From positions 62,300-126,299 of the forward strand of contig NZ_WHNP01000014.1 of the NCBI RefSeq assembly GCF_009362735.1: 64,000 nucleotides of DNA, in the 5' to 3' direction. Source of the DNA: Paraburkholderia franconis. GTDB lineage: Bacteria; Pseudomonadota; Gammaproteobacteria; Burkholderiales; Burkholderiaceae. The translations under genes and the position numbers were made by a program. The notes beneath the pieces are model-generated. The model ran no database searches and was not told the origin of the DNA. It saw nothing but the letters and a program-made list of their open reading frames with translations. Positions 36,067 through 44,819 of the stretch are shown one piece after another (position 1 is the first letter of the stretch; each line of letters begins with the position of its first letter).

Positions 36067-36816
36067 ATGAATCTCTTCAAGCGCCTTGCGGCGGAACTGT
36101 TCGGCACCTTTTGGCTCGTTCTCGGTGGCTGCGGCAGCGCCGTCCTTGCGGCAAACTTCGCAGGTCCTGTTCACGGCCTCGGAATCGGTTTCGTGGGGGT
36201 GTCGCTCGCATTCGGCCTGACCGTTCTCACAATGGCTTATGCCATTGGCCATATTTCCGGTTGTCATCTGAATCCCGCGGTGAGCGTCGGGCTGACCGTC
36301 GCCGGCCGCTTCCCGGCACGCGACCTCCTGCCGTACGTCGTCGCGCAGGTGATCGGCGCCGTACTCGGCGCCTACGTGCTGTCAGTCATCGCTTCGGGCA
36401 ACGCGGACTTCCATCTGGTTGCCAGTGGTTTCGCGAGCAACGGTTACGGCGAGCGCTCGCCGGGCCACTATGCGATGCCGGCGGCATTCGTCTGCGAAAC
36501 GGTGATGACGGCATTTTTCCTTTTCGTCATTCTCGGCGCCACCGACAAGCGCGCACCCGCCGGCTTCGCACCTATCGCGATCGGCTTATGCCTGACGTTG
36601 ATTCACCTTGTCTCGATTCCCGTCACCAATACGTCGGTGAATCCGGCGCGCTCGACGGGTCCGGCGCTCTTCGTCGGTGGCGCTGCCGTCGACCAGTTGT
36701 GGCTTTTCTGGGTCGCGCCCATTGTCGGCGCCGTGATCGCGGGCATCGTGTATCCGCTCGTCGCGGGCGACACCCGGCAATCCGTAGACGCGCAAGGTAC
36801 GCGGGCCACTGCCTGA
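36067..36816 (+). CDS. aqpZ: Aquaporin Z
   Basis: This 249-residue water channel has six membrane helices and the two half-helix N-P-A motifs in CHLNPAVSVGLTVAGRFPAR and NTSVNPARSTGPALFVGGAA. The start FKRLAAELFGTFWLVLGGCG is very close to E. coli AqpZ. The short C-terminal tail is hydrophilic. It stands alone; the terminator follows 23 bases after the stop. Confidence 0.96.
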   Translation: MNLFKRLAAELFGTFWLVLGGCGSAVLAANFAGPVHGLGIGFVGVSLAFGLTVLTMAYAIGHISGCHLNPAVSVGLTVAGRFPARDLLPYVVAQVIGAVLGAYVLSVIASGNADFHLVASGFASNGYGERSPGHYAMPAAFVCETVMTAFFLFVILGATDKRAPAGFAPIAIGLCLTLIHLVSIPVTNTSVNPARSTGPALFVGGAAVDQLWLFWVAPIVGAVIAGIVYPLVAGDTRQSVDAQGTRATA

Positions 36817-36838
36817 GGTCCGTTGATCCGTCTAATAG

Positions 36839-36868
36839 AAAACGGGGCGCTGCGGCGCCCCGTTTTTG
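36839..36868 (+). terminator. Terminator of aqpZ
   Basis: AAAACGGGGCGC, loop tgcg, GCGCCCCGTTTTT: a strong stem with a T tract. Confidence 0.9.
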
Positions 36869-37172
36869 TTTGCGGGCGAGGCGCTCTGCATTAATAGATG
36901 GTTCAGATGTAAGGCAGGTTTACGGTCGCATTTACTGCATGGGTATGAGCGATTCGGCTGAGGGAAGATCAAACCTGCGTCGGCTCGCGAGGATTGGGCC
37001 GGCGCATGGCGCTGCCGCTCGCACGTCCGCATCGGCGAATCCGGCGTTGAAAAAGCTTTCGCGGTGCACATTGCACGCTTTCACTTCGTAACAACCTGTC
37101 GCAGTCCCGCCCACCGACGACGCGTAGATTGAACCTGTACGGCAAACACGCCGCATTCACAGGAGAAGCAAC
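36869..37172. other. Spacer without recognised gene
   Basis: 304 bases between the aqpZ terminator and the next small gene; nothing beyond a ribosome site (aggagaagcaac) before 37173 was seen. Confidence 0.5.
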
Positions 37173-37493
37173 ATGAAGCGCATCGTCACTCACATGCTCG
37201 TCGCAGCTGGACTCGCCGCTGGCGCATGCGGTGTCGCACAGGCGCATACGAATCTGAGCATCGGCTTGTCGCTCGGCGCGCCCGCTCCGGCGTACGTCGC
37301 ACCGGCGCCGGTGTACGCGGCTCCACAGCCCGTCTATTACGGCGACCGGTACTGGGGCGACCGCCGCTACGACGGCTATCGACACGACCGCGACTGGAAC
37401 CGCGGCCGCGGCTGGGATCACGACAACCGTTGGAATGACAACCATGGCAACCACTGGAACGAGAACGGCCGCGGTCGGGGGTATCACGACTAA
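37173..37493 (+). CDS. Small secreted protein with Tyr/Arg/Asp/His-rich tail
   Basis: This 106-residue protein has a signal peptide (residues 1 to about 25: ITHMLVAAGLAAGACGVAQA-like, cleaved after QAH or AHT). The mature part starts with a Pro/Ala/Val-rich stretch (GAPAPAYVAPAPVYAAPQPV) and ends in a W/R/D/N/H-rich tail (DWNRGRGWDHDNRWNDNHGN). Similar low-complexity exported proteins are common in Burkholderia, usually without known function. The ATG follows aggagaagcaac. Confidence 0.75.
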   Translation: MKRIVTHMLVAAGLAAGACGVAQAHTNLSIGLSLGAPAPAYVAPAPVYAAPQPVYYGDRYWGDRRYDGYRHDRDWNRGRGWDHDNRWNDNHGNHWNENGRGRGYHD

Positions 37494-37662
37494 GGCCTCG
37501 GCGAGGCCGCGATCAAGGGATCGGGGCAATTGAGGAAGCCGTCGTCGAGTAGCATCCCGCGACGATACCTCGGGCGCACTCAAACGCCGATTCCTAGACG
37601 CCTTGCATGGCGCGCGTCTCGCTATGGGCCGCGCGCCGTGTGAATCGGATGCGTTGCGGGAT

Positions 37663-38484
37663 TTACGCAGTCAGTTCGTCATCGAGTTCGAAGAGCTTGC
37701 GAAGGTGATGCGCGACGCCCGCTTCGAAGTTATTGCCGATGCGCGGCACGTTCGGCAGCCGCGCGATCAGATCGGGATTCGCGTTGTTCATCATGAACGG
37801 ATGGCCAGCCGTTTCGAGCATGTCGATGTCGTTCATGTTGTCGCCGAACGCGACACACTTCGCCGCCGGCACATTCAGCCGGTCGAGCACGAACTGCAAC
37901 GCGCGCCCCTTCGACACATTCGCCGTCATCACCTCGAGACAATCCGGCAGCGAATAAGTGACGTACAGCGCCTCGCCGAATGCACGATGAAGATTGGCCG
38001 CCACCACGGCGAGATCGTTCGGGTCGCCGATGTAGAGCGCTTTCGCGATGTCGGCACCGTCGTGCTGCTGAAGGTCGATCACGTTATAAGTGAAGCCCGA
38101 GTCCTGGTGGTAGCGCAACAGGTGCGGCGCATCGCGGTCGATCAGCCATTCGCGGTCGGCGAACAGGTTCACGATCACGCGCCCATGCTCACCCGCGATG
38201 TCCGGCTTGACCAGTTGCTGAACGACGTTCGGATGAAGATCGTCGGCGAAGATCATTTCATCGTCGGGCGCATGAACGCGCGCGCCGTTCGATGTGATCA
38301 GATACGGCCGGATGCCCAGCACGTCACGAATGCCAGCGACGTCGCAATAGTGGCGCCCGGTAGCGATCACAATGGACACGCCCTGCGACTCGAGCGCACG
38401 CATTGTGCTGATCGTAAATGGATCGACCTGATGGTTGCTGTTCAGCAGCGTTCCATCGAGATCACTGGCGATGGCTTTGTACAT
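37663..38484 (-). CDS. Cof-type HAD-family phosphatase
   Basis: This 273-residue enzyme carries the HAD motifs: AIASDLDGTLLNSNHQVDPF (nucleophile Asp), IVIATGRHYCD (motif II), Lys in ANVSKGRALQFVLDRL and AFGDNMNDIDMLETAGHPFM (motif IV). It belongs to the Cof/YbiV class of sugar-phosphate phosphatases. The substrate cannot be read from sequence. It is followed 107 bases upstream by a sugar kinase gene on the same strand, so the two may be co-transcribed. Confidence 0.92.
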   Translation of the reverse strand: MYKAIASDLDGTLLNSNHQVDPFTISTMRALESQGVSIVIATGRHYCDVAGIRDVLGIRPYLITSNGARVHAPDDEMIFADDLHPNVVQQLVKPDIAGEHGRVIVNLFADREWLIDRDAPHLLRYHQDSGFTYNVIDLQQHDGADIAKALYIGDPNDLAVVAANLHRAFGEALYVTYSLPDCLEVMTANVSKGRALQFVLDRLNVPAAKCVAFGDNMNDIDMLETAGHPFMMNNANPDLIARLPNVPRIGNNFEAGVAHHLRKLFELDDELTA

Positions 38485-38591
38485 GGGGAGGCGGGCAGGC
38501 GGCGTCTGAAAGCATCTATTTTATCGCCTCCAGGCGCGCGCACTTCCGTTCACGGCTTCGCAATCGACGCGCTCGTCCGGCTTTGAAGCGC

Positions 38592-39476
38592 CTACCCGGC
38601 GCCGATTTGCGCGGCCTCGCGCTGCGCGAGTTGCAGCGCGCCGTGCGCCGAGTCCGAAATCGGCGCGCGCAGACGCTCGCGAAACGGCGCTGGCACATAC
38701 TCACTCAATGGCTTCCCAAGCCCGCCGCACAGCGCGACGGGCAACTCTCCCGACGGGTCAAGCGCGGCAATCATCTTGCCGATTTCCTCGCCGGCTTGCC
38801 GGAGCAGACGCGCCGCAAACGGGTGCTCGCGATGCGCGACGACGACAGGCGCAAGGCTCGCATATGCCGTCTGATTCGCGTCGCACAACCACACGACGAG
38901 CCCGTCGCGATCGGTTGCGCCGACATGCTCGATCAACGCTTTCGAGAACTCGTCGGCAGGAACGCGGCCGTCGAGCGCCTGCTGCGCATGCACGATCGCG
39001 CGCAGGCCGAGCCATGCGCCACTAGCTTCGTCGGCGGATGGATAGCCGTAGCCGCTGACCATGCGGCTTGTGCCGCTGCGATCGAGCACGGCGGCCACAC
39101 TGCCCGTCCCCAACGCGACGATCACGCCCGGCTCGCCACCGTGCGCGCCGAGCAGCGTCGTGTAGGCATCGCTTTCGATCGCGAGTCCGGCCAGCGCGGG
39201 CGCCTTCGCGCGAAACGCAGCCAGCCAGTCCCGGTTGTTGACGCCCGCAAGGCCGCAGCCGAGCACGCAGCGCGACCACTCTGGGGCAAGACGGGCGCGC
39301 TCGAACGCCTGCGCGGTCGCGGCAAGGATGGCTTCCCAGGCGCGCTCGACGCCCAAACCGAGTCCCGACGGCCCGGCCGTGCCTTGCGCGAGTTCGTGGC
39401 CCGCGGCGTTCGCCAGCACGACGCGCGTGCCGGTACCGCCACCGTCGGTGCCGATCAGATAGAGGTTTTGGTTCAT
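38592..39476 (-). CDS. BadF/BadG-family N-acetylglucosamine (glucosamine) kinase
   Basis: This 294-residue ATPase of the actin-like fold has LYLIGTDGGGTGTRVVLANA (phosphate 1), GCGLAGVNNRDWLAAFRAKA, VIVALGTGSVAAVLDRSG and a second nucleotide loop VALCGGLGKPLSEYVPAPF. The family includes glucosamine and GlcNAc kinases, which is the likely role. The ATG at 39476 is chosen because the DGGGT motif then sits near the N-terminus; a 23-codon upstream extension exists. Confidence 0.85.
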   Translation of the reverse strand: MNQNLYLIGTDGGGTGTRVVLANAAGHELAQGTAGPSGLGLGVERAWEAILAATAQAFERARLAPEWSRCVLGCGLAGVNNRDWLAAFRAKAPALAGLAIESDAYTTLLGAHGGEPGVIVALGTGSVAAVLDRSGTSRMVSGYGYPSADEASGAWLGLRAIVHAQQALDGRVPADEFSKALIEHVGATDRDGLVVWLCDANQTAYASLAPVVVAHREHPFAARLLRQAGEEIGKMIAALDPSGELPVALCGGLGKPLSEYVPAPFRERLRAPISDSAHGALQLAQREAAQIGAG

Positions 39477-39639
39477 CGATTTGCTCAGTGATGTGCCCAG
39501 TAATGTGTCATGGCATAGCGTGGCAGGTCCGCCCGCTCGCGACAATTAGCCGAATGGCCAGGTTGCGGCGGCATTCCGTTCCGCTATGCTGGCGTAGCCT
39601 GATCGACGGACGATCAACCAACCATGCAGGAGCCTGAAC

Positions 39640-40239
39640 GTGGCTGAGCAGCGATGCAACTGGGCGACGAGCGAAGCGCTCGCACACTATCACGACACCG
39701 AGTGGGGCGTCCCGTCGCGGGATGACCAGCATCTGTTCGAAATGCTGGTGCTCGAAGGCGCGCAGGCCGGGCTATCGTGGTCGACCATACTGAACAAGCG
39801 CGACGGATACCGGCGTGCGTTCTCAAACTTCGACATCGACAAGGTCGCCCGCTTCTCGCAGCAAAAACTGGACGCGCTCGCGCTGGATGAAAGCATCGTG
39901 CGACATCGCGGCAAGATCGAGTCGGTGGTGACGAATGCAAAGGCCGTCAAGCAGATCCAGGCGGAGCATGGTTCATTCGCAGATTTCGTGTGGTCGTTCG
40001 TCGACAACACGCCGATCCAGAATACGTGGACGACATACAAGCACGCGCCGGCGTCGACGGAAGTGTCGGATGCGCTCAGCAAGGCGCTGAAACGATACGG
40101 CTGCAAATTTGTCGGCACAACCATCTGCTATGCGTTCATGCAGGCGGTGGGCATGGTCAACGACCATCAGACGGACTGCGCCTGCCATATGCGTTGCGCG
40201 ACGCTCGGCAAGAAAGGGCGCAAGAAAAATTCGAAGTGA
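39640..40239 (+). CDS. tag: 3-methyladenine DNA glycosylase I (Tag)
   Basis: This 199-residue base-excision enzyme removes 3-methyladenine. The pattern RCNWATSEALAHYHDTEWGV opens the Tag fold and carries the zinc ligands with the C-terminal NDHQTDCACH. The catalytic region EGAQAGLSWSTILNKRDGYR is present. The start is GTG at 39640 with AGGAG upstream. Length matches E. coli Tag (187). Confidence 0.95.
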   Translation: MAEQRCNWATSEALAHYHDTEWGVPSRDDQHLFEMLVLEGAQAGLSWSTILNKRDGYRRAFSNFDIDKVARFSQQKLDALALDESIVRHRGKIESVVTNAKAVKQIQAEHGSFADFVWSFVDNTPIQNTWTTYKHAPASTEVSDALSKALKRYGCKFVGTTICYAFMQAVGMVNDHQTDCACHMRCATLGKKGRKKNSK

Positions 40240-40387
40240 TGCGTTCGGCGCCGATCTCAAGAAGACTGTAAGGCGCTTTCATGTCGCGCTACTGCAACAC
40301 AGGGCGCCTTCGAGGTCGGTGTGCATCGCGCGCAGACCACCCGCCCTCCCCGCTGTCTTTTCCGACAACTCGAACAATGGCACCCAA

Positions 40388-40433
40388 ATAAAAAACGGCG
40401 GTGTGGCTTCTTTCGAAGCTCGCACCGCCGTTT
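40388..40433 (-). terminator. Terminator of rpsU
   Basis: On the minus strand ACGGCGGTG, a looped stem GCTTC/GAAGC, CACCGCCGT followed by TTTTTATTTGGG. It is placed 29 bases after the S21 stop. Confidence 0.85.
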
Positions 40434-40461
40434 GGCGTGCTTTCGCGTGCGGGAAGCGTGC

Positions 40462-40674
40462 TCAGTGCAGCTTCTTCGGCAGCATCTGGCTGCGCAGGCG
40501 CTTGTGCAGGCGCTTCACTGCAGCTGCCTTCTTGCGCTTACGTGCCGTCGTCGGCTTTTCGTACGACTGGCGCTCACGCAGTTCTGCGATCAGGCCATTT
40601 TTTTCGATTGCGCGGCGGAAGCGGCGGATTGCCACTTCGAACGGCTCATTTTCCTTCAGAAGAATCGTCGTCAT
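40462..40674 (-). CDS. rpsU: Small ribosomal subunit protein S21 (bS21)
   Basis: This 70-residue, very basic 30S protein begins MTTILLKENEPFEVAIRRFR and continues RAIEKNGLIAELRERQSYEK, an essentially complete match to bS21. The C-terminus is Lys/Arg-rich. The ATG at 40674 is the family start; upstream in-frame sequence is non-coding. It stands alone with its own terminator. Confidence 0.97.
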   Translation of the reverse strand: MTTILLKENEPFEVAIRRFRRAIEKNGLIAELRERQSYEKPTTARKRKKAAAVKRLHKRLRSQMLPKKLH

Positions 40675-41216
40675 GTAATTCCTAAATACGCTTGATACGG
40701 TTAATGGCGTGGCGGTTAGCCCACTCACGCGCCGGCCCTCCGGTCGTTCCAGACTCTGGCGAAGCACAACTGAAACGAGAGGCAAAGCGGCCACGGAGGC
40801 CGGAAAAGAGAGGTGGGAGTTCACCGCGAAACGCGGGCAGCGCACGTTGCGGCGCCGCGCCTAGCTGACGTTTCGCCACCAGTAACCCATGACGAAACGA
40901 GCAAAGATCTCAATTCACTCTCGATGATATCAGGAAATGATCCTGCCGGCCAGCGTTTCTTGATCCCGGTCAGGCACTTGGCGCACCCGGACGACTGGAG
41001 CGGCCCGTGACGTCCGTTGATTGATCGCGCTTAAGAAAAAGTGGGGCAGACCACAGGTCTGACGGCTGTTCCACTGAGTCGAGCGTCGCACAGAGGACCT
41101 CGCCGTCCGGCTGCCCATTCCGCATTCGTCCGCGCCGCAAGTCGAGCCGACAATGAAACCGATTATCGCAAAGTTGAGGCCCTACAACCGTGCAGCAGAT
41201 CTACGACGACGTAGCC
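40675..41216. other. Spacer between rpsU and the fliT promoter, no gene seen
   Basis: 542 bases that should hold the rpsU promoter. A weak open frame at 40813-41010 lacks a ribosome site and codon character and is not called. Confidence 0.5.
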
Positions 41217-41243
41217 TAAAGTTTGCCAGCGTCGCGCCGTCAA
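41217..41243 (+). promoter_or_regulatory. FliA (sigma-28) type promoter for the fliT-like gene
   Basis: TAAAGTTT, 11 bases, GCCGTCAA. The -35 half is perfect, spacing is exact, and the -10 half is the same as in the fliC promoter at 42222. Confidence 0.88.
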
Positions 41244-41334
41244 CCAAGGGAAGGCGGTCGACGCGGCCCGAATGCGGCGCGAACCCTCGCGACAGCGTGA
41301 GGCTGAAGGAGTCCAGCCTCCAACCGGAACCGAC

Positions 41335-41631
41335 ATGACGATCGAAGCGCTCACCCGTGCCTTGCAGTTGACACACGAAATTCACGATGCAGCTCGCCAG
41401 CGCGACTGGCTGCGCGCAGAGATGCTCGTCTCGGAACGTTCACCCCTACTGATGTCGCTGAAGCCGGAACAGCCACCGCACGCGCTCGTGCTGATTCGCG
41501 AGATCCAGACTCTGGACGAGCAGATCAGCGAAGCTGCTCGCGTCGGCCTCGATACGCTGACGCAGGAAAACGCGAAGGCGCGGCAACGTATTCAGTCGGT
41601 GCGCCAATATCACACCGTCGGCATGCTATAG
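41335..41631 (+). CDS. FliT-like flagellar export chaperone
   Basis: This 98-residue, all-helical protein lies behind a sigma-28 promoter and just upstream of fliC. The pattern MTIEALTRALQLTHEIHDAA, RQRDWLRAEMLVSERSPLLM and REIQTLDEQISEAARVGLDT fits the FliT family, where FliT binds the FliD cap protein and FlhDC. The match is by helix pattern and the W-x-x-A/L-x-x-L-x-x-E-R-x-x-L-L motif, so the call is moderate. fliD itself is encoded two genes away. The ATG at 41335 is chosen over an upstream 21-codon extension. Confidence 0.65.
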   Translation: MTIEALTRALQLTHEIHDAARQRDWLRAEMLVSERSPLLMSLKPEQPPHALVLIREIQTLDEQISEAARVGLDTLTQENAKARQRIQSVRQYHTVGML

Positions 41632-41799
41632 GCGCACATTCGCGAGAAGCGATCGCCTTGAGACGCAGTGCGGATGCGCTCGTCAACAGGACGTCGGCCG
41701 TCGTAAGGAATTAGCCGGCACGACATCAATATCGTGCGCGACGAATTGCGGAATCGCATGGAATGCGAATAGTCCGCGCATCGCCCGCCCCTCGGAAGA

Positions 41800-42100
41800 G
41801 CGTCGAGCCCACCACCTGTCGCAGCCGCCTGCACCGTGGCGCAGCAATCTGATCATTCCTGCTTCACGCGCTGGCGAAAATAGCCAACGTGACGAAACCG
41901 TTCTCCGACATCGGCAGCGGCCCGATGTTTGGCGCCCTGCGGCGTATGAAGCTGAGGCAGCTGTCCGACACCCGAAATCCGCAGTGCGCAATCCGCTCCG
42001 CAAAAGGCACCCAAAGCCACGCGACAGCAATCGCGAAACGACCGGTCGCAGACTCACCGGCCAGCACAGTTCGCCTTGCATCTTTCTCCGCAGCCCTCGA
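41800..42100 (-). pseudogene. Decayed fragment of a SPINDLY/OGT-type glycosyltransferase gene
   Basis: On the minus strand, shifting frames give VSDSCLSFIRRRAPNIGPLP followed by MSENGFVTLAIFA. These align with DSYLCFTPPDNAPDVGPLPM and EQNGFVTFGYFG of the intact gene at 44820-47315. At the base level, cgttctccgacatcggcagc of the remnant aligns with cgttctgttccatcggcagc of that gene, and gagcccaccacctgtcgcag aligns with gagcccggcacgcgacgcag of the copy at 47318-49138. The frame is broken and the edges are approximate. It fills part of the fliT-fliC gap. Confidence 0.7.
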
Positions 42101-42221
42101 GGAAGGCGGCACAGATCGCTCACTCCCAGCGCCGACCTTTTCACGGCCGCCACAGCGCCCCCGGTCAGTCTGAGCGGCCATTCGACCAGCGCTTGTTCAC
42201 GCATACGCGTCGATGGCTCCC

Positions 42222-42248
42222 TAAAGTTTTTTTCTGCCCCGCCGTCAA
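42222..42248 (+). promoter_or_regulatory. FliA (sigma-28) type promoter for fliC
   Basis: TAAAGTTT, 11 bases, GCCGTCAA, with exact spacing. It lies 92 bases before the fliC start, so the leader is about 80 bases long. Confidence 0.92.
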
Positions 42249-42339
42249 CCAGGACAGGCGGCGCCATTCGCAAAAAGCAGCGCGACGCCGGTAGCCAAAA
42301 CCAGTCATCTCCTGGCGCTTAGCATACGAGGACGCAAAA

Positions 42340-43158
42340 ATGCTGAATATCAACACCAACATCATGTCGCTGACCGCGCAGCAGAACCTGTCGGGTTCGC
42401 AAAGCGCGCTGTCGCAAGCCATCAACCGCCTGTCGTCGGGCAAGCGCATCAACACGGCAGCTGACGATGCAGCAGGCAACGCAATCGCTACGTCGCAAAC
42501 GGCATCGATCAACGCGCTGAACCAGGGCGTTGCGAACGCGAACGACGCGATCTCGATGGTGCAGACCGCCAACGGCGCGCTGGGCTCGACGATCGACAAC
42601 CTGCAACGTATCCGCCAGCTGGCAGTGGAAGCAGGCGACGGCTCGCTCGACTCGAACTCGATGAGCGACCTGCAGGCCGAAGTCACGACGCGTCTGCAGG
42701 AAATCAACCGTATCGCCGGCCAGACGACGTTCAACGGCCTGCACATCCTGTCGAGCGCCGGCACGGTCAACTTCCAGGTCGGCGCGTTCTCGGGCCAGAC
42801 CGTTGGCATCAACTTCGGCGCTTCGGTGTTCGACAGCTCGGGCCTGAGCGTCAGCGGCGTCAACATCAGCACGAGCGCCGGCGCGCAATCGGCACTGTCG
42901 CAGATCGACGCGGCACTCGCAGCGATCAACACCTATCAGGCAGCACTCGGCGCACAGCAGAACACGCTGTCGGCTACGGTGACGAGCACGCAAACGGAAT
43001 CGACCAACATGAGCGCCGCACGCTCGCAGATCACCGACGCTGACTTCGCGCAGGAAACGGCGAACCTGAGCAAGGCGCAAGTGCTGCAGCAAGCTGGTAT
43101 CTCGGTGCTGTCGCAAGCGAACTCGATGCCGCAGCAGATCCTGAAGCTCCTGCAGTAA
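42340..43158 (+). CDS. fliC: Flagellin FliC (short form)
   Basis: This 272-residue filament subunit has N-terminal D0/D1: MLNINTNIMSLTAQQNLSGS, QSALSQAINRLSSGKRINTA and ADDAAGNAIATSQTASINAL. The C-terminal D1/D0 ends ANLSKAQVLQQAGISVLSQA then NSMPQQILKLLQ. The central variable part is only about 60-70 residues, so D2/D3 is nearly absent (E. coli FliC has 498 residues). The ATG follows cgcttagcatacgaggacgc; AGGA is the likely ribosome site. The terminator follows 54 bases after the stop, and fliD comes next. Confidence 0.97.
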   Translation: MLNINTNIMSLTAQQNLSGSQSALSQAINRLSSGKRINTAADDAAGNAIATSQTASINALNQGVANANDAISMVQTANGALGSTIDNLQRIRQLAVEAGDGSLDSNSMSDLQAEVTTRLQEINRIAGQTTFNGLHILSSAGTVNFQVGAFSGQTVGINFGASVFDSSGLSVSGVNISTSAGAQSALSQIDAALAAINTYQAALGAQQNTLSATVTSTQTESTNMSAARSQITDADFAQETANLSKAQVLQQAGISVLSQANSMPQQILKLLQ

Positions 43159-43211
43159 TCGCGTTAGCTGCGCGCGTGCAGCATCGCACCGCGCAGCCTG
43201 ATTCAACGCAT

Positions 43212-43249
43212 CGACACCGACAGGAAGGCTCGCCTTCCTGTCGGTGTTT
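43212..43249 (+). terminator. Terminator of fliC
   Basis: GACACCGACAGGAAGG, loop ctcg, CCTTCCTGTCGGTGTTTC: a long perfect stem, separating the highly expressed fliC from fliD. Confidence 0.85.
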
Positions 43250-43294
43250 CAGCCGATACCGTCCTGCCCGACACAGCCGAGCGGAGCTACCTAC

Positions 43295-44728
43295 ATGACC
43301 ACCACCACCACGAGTACGAGTTCCACGACGACAACCGATCTGTCTTCCCAACTGGCGGCAGCGGCGCAGTCGATCATCAGCGGCGCGACGAATTCGACGA
43401 TGGACGTCAACTCGCTCGTCCAAACCCTCGTGGCAGCCAAGACGGTCGGTCAAAGCACGATCATCACCAACAAGCAGACCTCGGACAACACCGAGCTTTC
43501 GGCAGTCGGTCAGATCAAGTCGGCACTGTCTTCTCTCGACACGGCGCTGGCGGGTTTCCTGAACGGCAGCGCGCTCGCGCAGATGCAAGCGGCCGTCACC
43601 GGCACCGGCGTGACGGCGACCACCAGCACGGGCGCAGTCGCGGGCACCTATTCGGTCGCCGTCACGAACGTGGCGACGTCCAGCACCGCGCGCCTGAACC
43701 CGATCGCAACGGGGACCACGTTCAACGCCGACACGCTCAGCATTCAGGTCGGCTCGGGCGCGGCAACCAGCGTCACGATCAAGGCCGGCGCGTCGCTGAC
43801 CGACGTGGCCAGCGCGATCAACAAAGCCAACGCCGGCGTGTCCGCAGCCGTCATCACGGCCACCGACGCGTCAGGCAACGTCAATCAGTACCTCACGCTC
43901 ACCTCGACGCAGACCGGCTCGAACACCGCGATTTCCATTTCCGATTCGGGCGGCGCCAATGCCGCACTTGCGTCCGTCCAGTCGAGCACGACGGGCGTGG
44001 ACGCGAACGTCAGCATCAACGGCATTGCGACGACCAGCGCCAGCAACACCCTGACCAATGTGCTGACCGGCGTCACGCTGGATATTTCGGGCGCAGCGGC
44101 GAATAGCACGCAAACGCTCACCGTGTCGGCCGACACATCGGCATCGGCCAGCGCAATCCAGAGCTTCGTCACCGCGTACAACAACTATGTGACGACCGCC
44201 GGGAAACTCTCGTCGTACGACTCGAGCACCTCGACCGCCGGTCCGCTGCTCGGCGACTCGATGACGAACGGCATCACGAACGGTCTGGCCTCGCTGATCA
44301 GCGCGGGTGTCAAGAGCGGCTCCACCACCTACAGCCTGGCGTCGATCGGCCTGAATCTGCAACCGGACGGAACGCTGCAGGTGGACAGCACCGCGCTGCA
44401 AACCGCGCTGACGTCGAACCCCACTGCCGTGAACGCGATCTTCAACAGCGCCACCGGGATCGGTGCGAAGCTGGACACGTTCATGTCGTCGTACATACAG
44501 ACGAGCGGCATCATCGATCAGCGCACGCAGGCGCTGAACCAGGACCTGAGCAACCTGCAGGACCAGGCGACGCAGCTGACCAATTATTCGAACGAGCTGA
44601 CCGCGCAATACACCGCGCAGTTCAGCGCACTGAACACGCTAATGGCGCAGATGCAGAACAACACGAATTACCTGACGCAGCTGTTCGGTGGCAAGAACAG
44701 CGCCGGCTCGCTCGCGACCAACAAGTAA
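43295..44728 (+). CDS. fliD: Flagellar filament cap protein FliD
   Basis: This 477-residue hook-associated protein 2 caps the growing filament. The N-terminal region has GATNSTMDVNSLVQTLVAAK with the FliD D-V-x-S-L-V pattern. The middle is Thr/Ala/Ser-rich, and the C-terminal region (QTSGIIDQRTQALNQDLSNL, then QDQATQLTNYSNELTAQYTA) is the second FliD domain. The ATG at 43295 has gcggagc upstream; the upstream in-frame part lies in the fliC terminator. It ends in a convergent hairpin with the glycosyltransferase gene. Confidence 0.96.
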   Translation: MTTTTTSTSSTTTTDLSSQLAAAAQSIISGATNSTMDVNSLVQTLVAAKTVGQSTIITNKQTSDNTELSAVGQIKSALSSLDTALAGFLNGSALAQMQAAVTGTGVTATTSTGAVAGTYSVAVTNVATSSTARLNPIATGTTFNADTLSIQVGSGAATSVTIKAGASLTDVASAINKANAGVSAAVITATDASGNVNQYLTLTSTQTGSNTAISISDSGGANAALASVQSSTTGVDANVSINGIATTSASNTLTNVLTGVTLDISGAAANSTQTLTVSADTSASASAIQSFVTAYNNYVTTAGKLSSYDSSTSTAGPLLGDSMTNGITNGLASLISAGVKSGSTTYSLASIGLNLQPDGTLQVDSTALQTALTSNPTAVNAIFNSATGIGAKLDTFMSSYIQTSGIIDQRTQALNQDLSNLQDQATQLTNYSNELTAQYTAQFSALNTLMAQMQNNTNYLTQLFGGKNSAGSLATNK

Positions 44729-44770
44729 TCGGGCGGCCGCGCAGCAGCGCAGGCATGACGCTGCAAAAAG

Positions 44771-44803
44771 CTGCGGCCAGCCGGTCAAACCGGCTGGCCG
44801 CAG
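44771..44803. terminator. Convergent stem-loop between fliD and the glycosyltransferase genes
   Basis: CTGCGGCCAGCCGGT, loop, ACCGGCTGGCCGCAG: a 14- to 15-base-pair stem with only a weak T tract. It lies in the 91-base gap between converging genes. Confidence 0.7.
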
Positions 44804-44819
44804 TATTCGCCGTCACCGC

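Noticed and set aside
35985..37091. Plus-strand frame overlapping aqpZ
   Set aside because: It overlaps the AqpZ reading frame, which has a perfect family match and its own terminator.
41683..42273. Apparent gene on the minus strand between fliT and fliC
   Set aside because: Most of its residues are out of frame with the SPINDLY remnant and it runs over the fliC promoter; treated as a broken relic, not a gene.
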